Of a stretch of 60,650 nt of DNA, positions 33,128 to 41,859 are shown piece after piece; position 1 is the first letter of the stretch, and each line of letters begins with the position of its first letter. The notes under the pieces were generated by a model. That model was not told where the DNA came from, searched no databases, and saw nothing but the letters and a program-made list of their open reading frames with translations. Location of the stretch: contig CAXBYZ010000003.1 in NCBI GenBank assembly GCA_963980215.1, forward strand, positions 1 through 60,650, read 5' to 3'. This stretch comes from CAXBYZ01 sp963980215. Its GTDB lineage: Bacteria; Patescibacteriota; Microgenomatia; UBA1400; CG1-02-47-37. The position numbers and the translations under genes are program-made.

Positions 33128-34263
33128 AAAGCATCACCGCAGTTATCCTAGCCGCTGGCGAAGGTAAAAGAATTAAACCCCTAATCACCCCCAAAGGTCT
33201 ATTCTCTTTCTTGGGTAAGCCAATGGTTTCTTGGCACATAGAAGACTTGACTCAAGCAGGCATAGAAAATATTGTCATTGTAGTTAATCCTAAAGCTAAA
33301 AAAGATTTTGAGGAAAAACTTCCATCAGGAATTAAAATAGTAACTCAAAAAGATCCAAAAGGCATGGCCGATGCTCTGCTGTCTGCTACACCTAGCATTG
33401 AAACTGATTCGGTCATCATCATCAATGGTGCTGACTTACTATCTACATCAGCTCTTACTGAATTTACAAATCACGTCAAGACTAACGACCCAGATATTCT
33501 AATCTCTGGCCTAAAACTAGACCACTATCTACCTGGTGGTTACTTTAAATTAGAAGATGGTAAACCAGTAGCTATTATTGAAAAACCAGGTGAAGGTAAA
33601 GAGCCCAGTCCCTACTTTAATATTGTCCTACATTACCTAAAAAATGTTAATGACTTTGTCAAAACTCTAAAAACTACTAAATCAGAAGATGACGATGTTT
33701 ACGAAAAATCTTTATCCAAGCTAATGGCTGGTGGAAAAGTAGACATGTTTAGCTACTCAGACTACTTTTCTCAAATAAAGTATCCTCACCAAATTCTAGA
33801 CATGGTAGATCTATTCTTAACTAGCAGGCTAAACAATCAATCTACCATCCACCCTACCGCCAAAATCATGGAGGGGGCAGTGATTAAAAACTCCTACATC
33901 GGCAAGAATGTAGTTATTGGCAATAACTGTTTGATCAGAGACTCTATCATCGAAGCAGATAGTGTAGTCGGCTACAACACCGAGATTGCCAGAAGCTACG
34001 TTGGCCCAAAATCATACTTTCACTGCAACTACGTTGGAGACTCCATTATCGAAGGCTCTACCAACATGGGTTCGGGTTCAAGATTAGCCAACTTAAGATT
34101 TGATGAGAAAGAAATAGGCGGCACTGGTAAAAAGAAATTTGGAGCCGTTTTAGCCCTTGGTGCTAAAACCGGTATTAATGCTTCACTCATGCCAGGAGCA
34201 ATAGTGGTAGCCAATGGAATTGTTGGTTCTGGAGAAGTTTACTATGGACCTAAAAAAAATTAA
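33124..34263 (+). CDS. glmU: Nucleotidyltransferase plus left-handed beta-helix acetyltransferase (GlmU-like)
   Basis: 379 residues. The N-terminal nucleotidyltransferase domain is VILAAGEGKRIKPLITPKG, closer to the glucose-1-phosphate thymidylyltransferase type. From about residue 240 a beta-helix follows (IHPTAKIMEGAVIKNSYIG, YVGDSIIEGSTNMGSGSRLA, GAKTGINASLMPGAIV), similar to archaeal-type bifunctional GlmU proteins. It probably acetylates glucosamine-1-phosphate. With the preceding gene it gives two pyrophosphorylase domains side by side. It overlaps murC by 20 bp. Confidence 0.75.
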   Translation: MKSITAVILAAGEGKRIKPLITPKGLFSFLGKPMVSWHIEDLTQAGIENIVIVVNPKAKKDFEEKLPSGIKIVTQKDPKGMADALLSATPSIETDSVIIINGADLLSTSALTEFTNHVKTNDPDILISGLKLDHYLPGGYFKLEDGKPVAIIEKPGEGKEPSPYFNIVLHYLKNVNDFVKTLKTTKSEDDDVYEKSLSKLMAGGKVDMFSYSDYFSQIKYPHQILDMVDLFLTSRLNNQSTIHPTAKIMEGAVIKNSYIGKNVVIGNNCLIRDSIIEADSVVGYNTEIARSYVGPKSYFHCNYVGDSIIEGSTNMGSGSRLANLRFDEKEIGGTGKKKFGAVLALGAKTGINASLMPGAIVVANGIVGSGEVYYGPKKN

Positions 34264-35662
34264 CTCGATTCACTTTACTGGCATCAAGGGTGTTGGTATG
34301 ACCGCCTTGGCTTTATGCGCCCAAGATTTGGGTAAAAAAGTTAGCGGTAGTGACACTGATGAAATTTTTCCTACAGACAAAGTTTTAAAACAAAGAAAAC
34401 TTAAACCAAAAGTTGGATTTAAAGAAAGTAATCTACCCAAAAAACTTGATTTTCTCATTCACACCGGAGCTCACGGTGGCTCAACTAACTTGGAAGTTAT
34501 CACCGCCCAGAAAAGAGGTATCCCCACCCTCAATTTAGCTCAAGGTTTAAAACTATTTACCAAAGACAAACAAGTTATAGCTGTTGCCGGAGTTGGAGGT
34601 AAATCCACCACTTCATCTATGCTCGCAGTTTTGCTAGACTCAGCTGGATTACTCCCTAGTTTTTCTGTTGGAGTTGGTAGTATTAAAAACTTGGATGCCC
34701 CCGGCAGATTTAGTAAAAAATCAAAATTTTTTGTAGTCGAAGCCGACGAGTATGTAGCTGATCCCACAGCAGATAAAACCCCTCGCTTTCACTACCTAGA
34801 CCCTTCAATCGCTATCCTCACTAATATTGAACACGATCACCCAGACGTCTATCCAACTATAGAAGATATCTTTGCTGCCTACAAAATTTTTATTAGTAAT
34901 GTTCCTCACAATGGAGCTATTATTGCCAATATAGATAATCAAGGTATTAAAAAATTTATCAAAACAATAGATAAGCCTGTCACCACTTACGGCTTCTCAC
35001 CTCAAAGCGATTGGCAAATTACCAAAACTCACCACGCTGATCAAAAACAATTTTTTAACTTAAAAACTAAAGGAATCGAGTGGCCACAAATGGTCTTAAA
35101 TGTTCCGGGAGCTTACAATGTCTTAAACGCCACCGCAGCTGTCATTGCTGCTCATCAGCTGGGAGTTAAGCCGGACAAGATCAAAGCCGGCTTAAAAAAA
35201 TTCCAAGGTTCCAGTCGTCGTTTTGAATTTAAGGGAGAAGTCAAAGGCATTCTTCTTTACGATGACTATGCTCACCACCCCATCGAGATTGCTAGCTTAC
35301 TTAAAGCAGCCAAAAACTGGTTGCCAGACAGAAGAATAATTGCTGTCTTTCAATCTCACACCTTTAGTCGTACTAAAACTTTGCTTCAAGAATTTTCAAA
35401 AAGCTTTAAGCATGCTGACACTGTTTTAATCAATGACATCTTCTCTTCAGCTAGGGAAACAGACAACTTAGGTTTAACTGGACAAATCTTTGCAGATTCA
35501 GTCAAAAAACATCACCCAAAAGTTAAGTACTGTAGTGGCAAAAGCCAAACAATTAAGCACTTGGTTGACCATAGTTTAAAAGGTGATGCTATATTTACCA
35601 TTGGTGCTGGCAACAACTTTCTTTGGCACCAAGATATTATCAAGGCTCTAAAAAAAAGATGA
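34244..35662 (+). CDS. murC: UDP-N-acetylmuramate--L-alanine ligase
   Basis: 472 residues from the ATG at 34244, preceded by GGAG near 34230. The N-terminal Rossmann-like domain is IHFTGIKGVGMTALALCAQD. The ATP loop GVGGKSTTSS near residue 115 keeps the Lys but differs from the usual GTHGKTTT. EADEY near 165, NIEHDHPD and DDYAHHPIEI near 338 complete the MurC pattern. It adds L-Ala to UDP-MurNAc. The longer frame from 34214 lies inside the previous gene. The ATGA overlap with murB indicates coupling. Confidence 0.9.
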   Translation: MDLKKINSIHFTGIKGVGMTALALCAQDLGKKVSGSDTDEIFPTDKVLKQRKLKPKVGFKESNLPKKLDFLIHTGAHGGSTNLEVITAQKRGIPTLNLAQGLKLFTKDKQVIAVAGVGGKSTTSSMLAVLLDSAGLLPSFSVGVGSIKNLDAPGRFSKKSKFFVVEADEYVADPTADKTPRFHYLDPSIAILTNIEHDHPDVYPTIEDIFAAYKIFISNVPHNGAIIANIDNQGIKKFIKTIDKPVTTYGFSPQSDWQITKTHHADQKQFFNLKTKGIEWPQMVLNVPGAYNVLNATAAVIAAHQLGVKPDKIKAGLKKFQGSSRRFEFKGEVKGILLYDDYAHHPIEIASLLKAAKNWLPDRRIIAVFQSHTFSRTKTLLQEFSKSFKHADTVLINDIFSSARETDNLGLTGQIFADSVKKHHPKVKYCSGKSQTIKHLVDHSLKGDAIFTIGAGNNFLWHQDIIKALKKR

Positions 35663-36549
35663 CTCTAGATATCAAGAAAAACCAACCACTAAAAAACCAC
35701 ACCACTTTTAAAGTTGGTGGTCCAGCCGAGTACTTTTATGAAGCTAAAACAAGAGAAGATTTGATAAAAGCTATTGCTTACGCTAGAGACAAAAAAATTC
35801 CCTTCATGATTTTGGGAGCCGGCAGTAACATCCTGGTTTCAGACAAGGGTCTTAAGGGTTTAGTCATCAAGAATCAGGTCTCAAAGATCACTGTTCTAAA
35901 AGATGGCTTGGTTGAGATAGATAGCGGAGTTCGTCTCCCCTTGGCTATATTTTCTCTTTTAAACCAAGATTTAACCGGGCTTGAGCACTTTGTTGGTATT
36001 CCTGGAACCATTGGTGGCGCCACCTACATGAACATCCATGGCGGTAATAAATTTTTTGCCGATTACATAGTCTCAGCTAAAATTTTAGATGAAAATAATC
36101 AAGTAAAAACAGTAGATAATAACTACTTTAACTTTAAGTACGATTACTCAAAACTACATGACAATAATCACATCCTCCTATCTGTTATTTTAAAACTAAA
36201 GCCAGAGCCTGGACAAAAAGCCAAAACTTCAGCCCAAGAAAAACTAAAAAATAAAAGCCATCATCCTCAAAAATCCGCCGGCTGCATCTTTCAAAACTTA
36301 ACCAAAGAAGAGCAAAAAAAACTAAAGCTACCATACCCATCAATTGGCTACATTATAGACAAAGTCTTAACCTTAAAAGGTACTACTATTGGTGATGCCA
36401 GCATATCAACTAATCACGCCGGTTTTATCGAAAATTTAGGTCAGGCCACAGCTAGTGATATATTAAAACTAATTAATCTCATAAAAACCAAAGCCAAACA
36501 AAAACTGGATCTAGACTTAAAACTAGAAATTGAAACTTTAGGATTTTAA
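35659..36549 (+). CDS. murB: UDP-N-acetylenolpyruvoylglucosamine reductase
   Basis: 296 residues starting MTLDIKKNQPLKNHTTFKVGG at the ATGA overlap with murC. FAD-binding segments GAGSNILVSDKG and GIPGTIGGATYMNIHGGN are present. The general-acid position usually occupied by Ser (GSxFKNP/GSVFQ) is Cys209 in SAGCIFQN. The end reads HAGFIENLGQATASDILKLI. It reduces enolpyruvyl-UDP-GlcNAc to UDP-MurNAc with NADPH. The placement directly before murA keeps the two committed steps together. Confidence 0.92.
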   Translation: MTLDIKKNQPLKNHTTFKVGGPAEYFYEAKTREDLIKAIAYARDKKIPFMILGAGSNILVSDKGLKGLVIKNQVSKITVLKDGLVEIDSGVRLPLAIFSLLNQDLTGLEHFVGIPGTIGGATYMNIHGGNKFFADYIVSAKILDENNQVKTVDNNYFNFKYDYSKLHDNNHILLSVILKLKPEPGQKAKTSAQEKLKNKSHHPQKSAGCIFQNLTKEEQKKLKLPYPSIGYIIDKVLTLKGTTIGDASISTNHAGFIENLGQATASDILKLINLIKTKAKQKLDLDLKLEIETLGF

Positions 36550-36551
36550 AT

Positions 36552-37874
36552 ATGGAAAAACTTATCATTAAAGGAGGAACTCCGCTAAAAGGTGCAGTTA
36601 AGCTCTGTGGAGCTAAAAACTCCTCATATAAACTCATGATTGCCTCACTTTTGTGTTCTCATGAAAATCGTCTTTTAAATTTGTCTCGTATTGCTGATGT
36701 TGACTTGGTTAAGGACATTATCAAAAGACTAGGGGCCAAAGCTTACTCTGCTGGGGACAGAACCATGTTTATCAATGCTAAAGATATAACTAATTCAGTT
36801 ATACCTCAAGATCTTGGCGAAGCTTCCCGGGCTTCCAGTATGTTTATTGCTCCCTTGCTAGCTAGATTAAAGCAAGCCACCGTTCCTCTCCCTGGGGGAG
36901 ATAAAATTGGTAAGAGGCCCTTGGGTTGGCACTTTGATGGTTTAAAAGCCATGGGGGCAAACATTAAAGTTGAAAACAATACTTTGAAAGCTAGTTGTGA
37001 TTCTTTACACGGTACTGACTTTACTTTTCCCAAGAACTCACACACCGGCACCGAGACTTTGATCATGGCCGCTACTCTGGCCACCGGCACTACCACCCTA
37101 AGAAACGCTGCCCTAGAACCAGAAATAGATGACTTAATCGAGTTTCTAAATAAGATGGGGGCAGATATCAAAAGAGAGCCTAGTAGAGTTATTAAAATTA
37201 ATGGTGTCAACAACCTAAAGCCAGTCATTCACCAAGTTATGCCAGATAGAAACGAAGCTGTTTCTTATGCTATTGCCGGGGTAGTTACCAAGGGAGATAT
37301 CATCATTGAAAATGCCAACAAAAACCACTTGGATATATTTTTAGAAAAACTAAAGTTGGCTGGAGTTGGTGTTGAAATAGACAAGTATGGCATTAGAGTT
37401 TACTACCAAGAAAACCTTAAAGCCGTAGACATCACCACCAAACCCCATCCAGGATTTATGACAGATTGGGCTCCTCTTTGGTCAGTTTTAGCCACTCAGC
37501 TGAATGGACCTTCAAAAATAGTAGAAACAATCATGAGTTCTCGTTTTCAATTTGCCAAAGATTTAAAGAGCATGGGGGCCAAGATTGACTTCTTTGACCC
37601 AAAGCCAAAAGATCCAGAAAAGTTTTACAACTTTAATCTAGAAGATGATGACCCAAGCAATTTTCATGGTATGACCGTCACTGGGCCAACTCCACTAAAA
37701 GCCATGAACACAAAAGTAACTGACATTAGAGCTGGAGCTACTTTGGCTCTAGCTGGCCTTACCGCTACTGGCACATCTACCCTTACTGGTCTGGATCACA
37801 TTGATCGTGGTTACGAAGATTTTGCTGGTCGTTTATTACAACTAGGAGCTAAACTCAAAAGAGTAAAAATATAA
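36552..37874 (+). CDS. murA: UDP-N-acetylglucosamine 1-carboxyvinyltransferase (Cys-to-Asp active site)
   Basis: 440 residues of the EPSP-synthase fold. VKLCGAKNSSYKL contains the conserved Lys22-Asn23 pair, and GEASRASSMF carries the substrate Arg. The active-site loop reads LPGGDKIGKRP, so the residue normally Cys (Cys115 in E. coli) is Asp117. Asp at this position is known from naturally fosfomycin-resistant MurA proteins such as those of Mycobacterium and Chlamydia. The enzyme transfers enolpyruvate from PEP to UDP-GlcNAc, the first committed step of peptidoglycan synthesis. Confidence 0.93.
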   Translation: MEKLIIKGGTPLKGAVKLCGAKNSSYKLMIASLLCSHENRLLNLSRIADVDLVKDIIKRLGAKAYSAGDRTMFINAKDITNSVIPQDLGEASRASSMFIAPLLARLKQATVPLPGGDKIGKRPLGWHFDGLKAMGANIKVENNTLKASCDSLHGTDFTFPKNSHTGTETLIMAATLATGTTTLRNAALEPEIDDLIEFLNKMGADIKREPSRVIKINGVNNLKPVIHQVMPDRNEAVSYAIAGVVTKGDIIIENANKNHLDIFLEKLKLAGVGVEIDKYGIRVYYQENLKAVDITTKPHPGFMTDWAPLWSVLATQLNGPSKIVETIMSSRFQFAKDLKSMGAKIDFFDPKPKDPEKFYNFNLEDDDPSNFHGMTVTGPTPLKAMNTKVTDIRAGATLALAGLTATGTSTLTGLDHIDRGYEDFAGRLLQLGAKLKRVKI

Positions 37875-37877
37875 TAT

Positions 37878-39635
37878 ATGTGTGGAATTTTTGGTTTAGT
37901 TGGTGGCAAAAAAAATGCCGCTCAAGTAGTTATTAATGGTTTAAAAAAGTTAGAGTATCGTGGCTACGACTCTTGGGGTATTGCCGTCAGGGCCAAAGAC
38001 ACAATAAAAGTAGAGCGGCAGGTTGGAAAAATAGGTCAGGCCAAAACTACTCTACCCAAATCAAACCTTGGTTTAGGCCACACTCGTTGGGCCACTCATG
38101 GCGGGGTTACCATTGGCAACGCTCACCCTCACTTGGATTGTCAGAAAAAACTTTGTCTAGTTCACAACGGTATCGTTGAAAACTTTCGCCCCTTAAAAGA
38201 AAAATTACTTAAAAATCATCATTTTTCTTCAGAAACAGATAGCGAGGTTGCCTTGCACCAAATTGAAGAAAATCACAAAACTATGAGCTTATTAAAAGCG
38301 GTTAAAACTACCTTTAAGCAAGTTCACGGCATGAACGCCTTGATTGTCTTAAACTCAAAAAAAGATGAGTTAATCGCAGTTAAAAATGGCTCACCTCTAA
38401 CCATTGGACTCACCAAAGACACTACCTACATCTCTTCAGATGTTTGGTCACTCCTCGATCACACCTCTAAGGTGATATTTCTGGAAGACAATCAGTTAGC
38501 TCACTTAACTCCAGGCAAAGTCTCTATTACCAACCTTAAAACCAATAAAAAGATTAAACCAAAAGTGACCAAGCTTAACTGGCAGTCAGAGCAGAGCCGC
38601 TTGGGTAAATTTCATCACTACATGCAAAAAGAAATTGCCGACCAACCCAAAGTGATCGATAATTTAAGCAGATTAGACAAAGATACTCTTCAGTTTTTGG
38701 TTGATTCCATTATTATCTCATCCGAGACCTATATTTTAGGTTGTGGTACTGCCTACTACGCCGCTCTCTTTGGTGAGTACTTATTTAATCTAAATGGGAT
38801 TAAAGCCCAATCGATCATTGGCTCAGAGTTTAAAAAATACCAAAAACTTTTATCCAAAGAAGATGTTTTTTTGATGTTGTCACAAAGCGGTGAGACCATC
38901 GATGTAGTCGAGGCTGTTAATCTGGCTAAGCTCAAGAAAATGAAAGTTTTGTGCCTAACTAATGTCTTGGGTTCAACTCTATATAGAAAGTCCGACCACC
39001 AGCTTTTACTTCAAGCTGGCCAAGAAGTAGCTGTAGCTTCAACCAAGGCTTTTACTGCCAAGCTAGCTATCCTAATTCAACTAGCTTACCAAGCAAGAGG
39101 TGATTTAAAAACAGGCCAAAACTTAATTCGTCGATCGGCTAAAGCAGTCACCAAGATGCTTGCAAAGTCATACCAAGAAAAACTAATTAATTTAGCTAAA
39201 AAACTAAAAGACCAAGACAGACTTTTTGTTGTGGGTAGACAGTTGTCTTACCCAATAGCTTTAGAAACCGCTCTAAAAATTAAAGAAGTCAGCTACATTC
39301 ATGCCGAGGCCCAAGCCGGTGGGGAGCTAAAACATGGCCCAATTGCTTTAATTGACCAAGGCACACCTTGTATTGTTATAGCTCCCAAAGACGATACTTT
39401 TACAGACATGATCTCGGCTGCACATGAGCTAAAAGCTAGAGGTGGTTTTATCATTGGTGTTTCACCTAAAAACAATCCGGTTTTTGACGTTCATCTTAAG
39501 GTAGAAGACTTAAAAGAAGCCACCGCAATCCTAAACACAGTTATTGCCCAGAGCCTAGCTTATTACTTGGCTGTAGTCCGCGGCCTAAATCCAGACAAAC
39601 CCAGAAATCTGGCTAAATCCGTCACCGTAAAGTAA
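37878..39635 (+). CDS. glmS: Glutamine--fructose-6-phosphate aminotransferase
   Basis: 585 residues. The N-terminal glutaminase domain begins MCGIFGLVGG with Cys2 as nucleophile, then LEYRGYDSWGIA and GHTRWATHG. Two SIS isomerase domains follow, with CGTAYYAALFGEY near residue 290, SQSGETIDVVEAV and EVSYIHAEAQAGGELKHGP near 480, ending PRNLAKSVTVK. It makes glucosamine-6-phosphate for UDP-GlcNAc. It is slightly shorter than E. coli GlmS (609). It lies directly after murA and feeds the same pathway. It contains a 17-nt copy of the glyS-end hairpin sequence. Confidence 0.95.
   Translation: MCGIFGLVGGKKNAAQVVINGLKKLEYRGYDSWGIAVRAKDTIKVERQVGKIGQAKTTLPKSNLGLGHTRWATHGGVTIGNAHPHLDCQKKLCLVHNGIVENFRPLKEKLLKNHHFSSETDSEVALHQIEENHKTMSLLKAVKTTFKQVHGMNALIVLNSKKDELIAVKNGSPLTIGLTKDTTYISSDVWSLLDHTSKVIFLEDNQLAHLTPGKVSITNLKTNKKIKPKVTKLNWQSEQSRLGKFHHYMQKEIADQPKVIDNLSRLDKDTLQFLVDSIIISSETYILGCGTAYYAALFGEYLFNLNGIKAQSIIGSEFKKYQKLLSKEDVFLMLSQSGETIDVVEAVNLAKLKKMKVLCLTNVLGSTLYRKSDHQLLLQAGQEVAVASTKAFTAKLAILIQLAYQARGDLKTGQNLIRRSAKAVTKMLAKSYQEKLINLAKKLKDQDRLFVVGRQLSYPIALETALKIKEVSYIHAEAQAGGELKHGPIALIDQGTPCIVIAPKDDTFTDMISAAHELKARGGFIIGVSPKNNPVFDVHLKVEDLKEATAILNTVIAQSLAYYLAVVRGLNPDKPRNLAKSVTVK
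38458..38474 (+). repeat. Second copy of the 17-nt hairpin sequence found at the end of glyS
   Basis: ATCACACCTCTAAGGTG is identical to 21663-21679. Here the right arm diverges (AGGTGAT versus AGGTGTGAT), so only a 5-bp stem remains. It encodes DHTSKV inside glmS. Confidence 0.55.
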
Positions 39636-39647
39636 AATAATCAAATT

Positions 39648-40244
39648 ATGATAGTTGTTGATGTTGAGACCACCGGTATAGATCCAACCAAGCACGGCAT
39701 AATCGATATTGCAGCCCGTGATTTTAATAATCCAACAAATACTTTTCACTGTGAGTGCCAGTTAAAATTAGGTGCCAAGATAAACCAAAAAGCTCTAGAG
39801 ATAAACGGTTTTACCAAAGAAGAAATCACCGACCCTAAAAAACCAACTCTAAAACAAGCTGTTAGTAGATTTTTAAAGTGGAGTAAAAAAATTGAAGACA
39901 GAACCATTGCCGGCCACAACCCAGATTTTGATATAAATTTCTTACACCACTCAGCTAGACTATGTGGTTTAAAGTGGAACCTTGGTCATCGTAAAGTGGA
40001 TCAACACAGCATCATCTATCAGCTAGCTTTAAAAAAAGGCATCAAGATTCCCTTAACCAAGAAAAAAATATCTGGCTTTAACTCAGATGTCATTATGGAT
40101 TTTGTTGGCTTACCAGTAGAACCCAAACCCCACAAAGCATTAAACGGAGTCACTTGGGAAACCGAAGCCCTCTCTAGACTTATTTACGCCAAAAACCTTC
40201 TCCCTCAATTCAAAGAATTCAAACTACCAAGTCATCTGAGTTAG
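39648..40244 (+). CDS. DEDDh-family 3'-5' exonuclease (DnaQ-like)
   Basis: 198 residues. Exo I is VVDVETTGID at residues 3-12, Exo II is AGHNPDFDINFL near 86-97, and the last motif begins HKALNGVTWETEAL near 163. In classical DnaQ the final motif is HxAxxD. Here the Asp position is Gly, and a Glu five residues on may substitute, a variant I believe occurs in related exonucleases. It may proofread DNA or trim RNA. It lies between glmS and yvcK with no obvious functional tie. Confidence 0.75.
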   Translation: MIVVDVETTGIDPTKHGIIDIAARDFNNPTNTFHCECQLKLGAKINQKALEINGFTKEEITDPKKPTLKQAVSRFLKWSKKIEDRTIAGHNPDFDINFLHHSARLCGLKWNLGHRKVDQHSIIYQLALKKGIKIPLTKKKISGFNSDVIMDFVGLPVEPKPHKALNGVTWETEALSRLIYAKNLLPQFKEFKLPSHLS

Positions 40245-40262
40245 AATAAATTTTTCAATAAT

Positions 40263-40296
40263 TTCCCCACCCGTCAATTGGTTGACTGGTGGGGAA
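40263..40296. repeat. Long imperfect hairpin upstream of yvcK
   Basis: TTCCCCACC (40263-40271) pairs with GGTGGGGAA (40288-40296). After one mismatch, GTCAA (40273-40277) pairs with TTGAC (40282-40286) around a TTGG loop. It is strikingly G+C-rich for this window. It could terminate the exonuclease transcript, but no U-run follows on the plus strand. Confidence 0.6.
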
Positions 40297-40315
40297 GTAA
40301 AAATTATCACCATTC

Positions 40316-40324
40316 TGGTACAAT
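40316..40324 (+). promoter_or_regulatory. Extended -10 promoter of yvcK
   Basis: TGGTACAAT ends 6 nt before the GTG at 40331, predicting a leaderless message beginning with GUG. Confidence 0.55.
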
Positions 40325-40330
40325 ATACCG

Positions 40331-41308
40331 GTGAAAGATAAACAACAAAAAATTGTAGTTATTGGCGGGGGCACAGGCAGTTTTGTCCTCCTCTCTGGTC
40401 TAAAACAATACCCAGTCGAGCTAACCGCCATAGTTCCAGTTACCGATGACGGTGGCTCTACCGGAAGACTCAGGGACGAGTTTGGATTTTTACCAGTCGG
40501 GGACATGCGTCAGTGTTTAGCTGCCCTAGCTTCGGAAAATGGTCTACTTCGTCAACTCCTCCTCTATCGTTTTGAAAAGGGAGAAGGTTTAAGGGGTCAC
40601 AATCTTGGTAACCTTATCCTAACCGCCCTAGAAGATTTGGTTGGCTCTGAGCCAGAGGCCATAGAAGCCGCTGCCAAGATATTTAGACTAAAAGGAAAAG
40701 TCTTACCTATTTCTAGTCAATTAGTTAAATTGGTCGCCGAATACTCCACCGGTAAAAAAATTATCTCCGAGCACAACATTGAAACCTATAAACTTAAAGA
40801 AAACGAAACAATTAGAAAACTCTACACTACTCCAAAAGCAAGCATTAATCCAAAAGCCAAAAAAGCCATCAACGAGGCTGACTTAATTATCCTAGCTCCC
40901 GGTGACCTATACAACTCAATCATCACCAATCTTATAATTTCCGGAACCAAGAAAGCCATTATTCAATCAAAAGCTAAAATCGCCTACATAGTTAACCTAA
41001 TGACCCTCACTTCTCAAACTCACAACTTCACCGCCAAAGACCACCTAAACGAGATCGAAAAATATATAGGTAGGAAAGTAGATAACATTCTACTCAACAA
41101 CCAACCCATTCCAGCCAACATCATCAAAGCTTACCAAAAACTAGCCGAGCACCCTGTCCAAGATGACTTGAGCCAAGATAAAAGAGTAGTCAGGCAAGCA
41201 CTCTTAGCTGACTCAGATTACCAAAAACCAAAAAGCGACTCCCTAAAACGAAGCCTTCTTCGCCACGACCCAAATAAACTCGCCAAAACCATCGTTAATC
41301 TTGTTTAA
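40331..41308 (+). CDS. yvcK: YvcK/CofD-like protein (gluconeogenesis factor family)
   Basis: 325 residues from a GTG start. IVVIGGGTGSFVLLSGLKQY is the nucleotide-binding N-terminus. VTDDGGSTGRLRDEFG, PVGDMRQCLAALA and GHNLGNLIL follow, then APGDLYNSIITNLI near 193. In Bacillus and Listeria YvcK binds UDP-GlcNAc and helps control cell-wall precursor supply. Its presence within this wall-synthesis cluster fits that role. The leaderless-type extended -10 supports the GTG. Confidence 0.9.
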   Translation: MKDKQQKIVVIGGGTGSFVLLSGLKQYPVELTAIVPVTDDGGSTGRLRDEFGFLPVGDMRQCLAALASENGLLRQLLLYRFEKGEGLRGHNLGNLILTALEDLVGSEPEAIEAAAKIFRLKGKVLPISSQLVKLVAEYSTGKKIISEHNIETYKLKENETIRKLYTTPKASINPKAKKAINEADLIILAPGDLYNSIITNLIISGTKKAIIQSKAKIAYIVNLMTLTSQTHNFTAKDHLNEIEKYIGRKVDNILLNNQPIPANIIKAYQKLAEHPVQDDLSQDKRVVRQALLADSDYQKPKSDSLKRSLLRHDPNKLAKTIVNLV

Positions 41309-41310
41309 TC

Positions 41311-41859
41311 ATGTCGAGAAAATTATCAATATTTACTTGTCATAATAATAAAAAATACTCATACAAAAAATCTCGACCATCTCAATTAACCTACACTCTA
41401 CCCATAAACATAAAACACTCAATTGAACTTAATTCACCAGCTCATGTTGGCCCTCACTCTGAAGCCATTGACTATATTATTCCTGTTAACACTCCTGTTT
41501 TAGCCGCTGCCAGTGGCAAAGTTATTGAGATAATTGACAATTACTCAATTCCCTTTCTATTTAGAATTCAAGGAAGTTACTGGCCAACTAGATTATTCAG
41601 AGGCAGAATGAACTATATAACCATTGCTCACAAACAAAAAAATATTGAAGAATTTACTTTTTACGCACACTTGAAAAAAGGAAGCCTAGAAGTTTCCTTA
41701 AATGAAACAGTCAAAAAGGGACAAGTTATTGCTAAAACTGGATGGTCTGGATGGATGGACAAACCACACTTACACTTTGTTGTTTACACTCAAGATGCTC
41801 TAGATTATCCAAAAGAAAATCATGAAAGTTTGATCCCAAAATGGCAAACCCAATCCTAA
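41311..41859 (+). CDS. M23-family (LytM-like) metallopeptidase
   Basis: 182 residues. The zinc-site pattern is GPHSEAIDY (His...Asp) near residue 48, LAAASGKVIEI near 66, FYAHLKKGS near 110 and the HLHF motif near 151. These cover the metal ligands of LytM-type endopeptidases, which cut peptidoglycan cross-links. No signal peptide or transmembrane helix is visible at the N-terminus, so export or cytoplasmic use is unclear. It overlaps the aminotransferase gene by 19 bp. Confidence 0.8.
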   Translation: MSRKLSIFTCHNNKKYSYKKSRPSQLTYTLPINIKHSIELNSPAHVGPHSEAIDYIIPVNTPVLAAASGKVIEIIDNYSIPFLFRIQGSYWPTRLFRGRMNYITIAHKQKNIEEFTFYAHLKKGSLEVSLNETVKKGQVIAKTGWSGWMDKPHLHFVVYTQDALDYPKENHESLIPKWQTQS

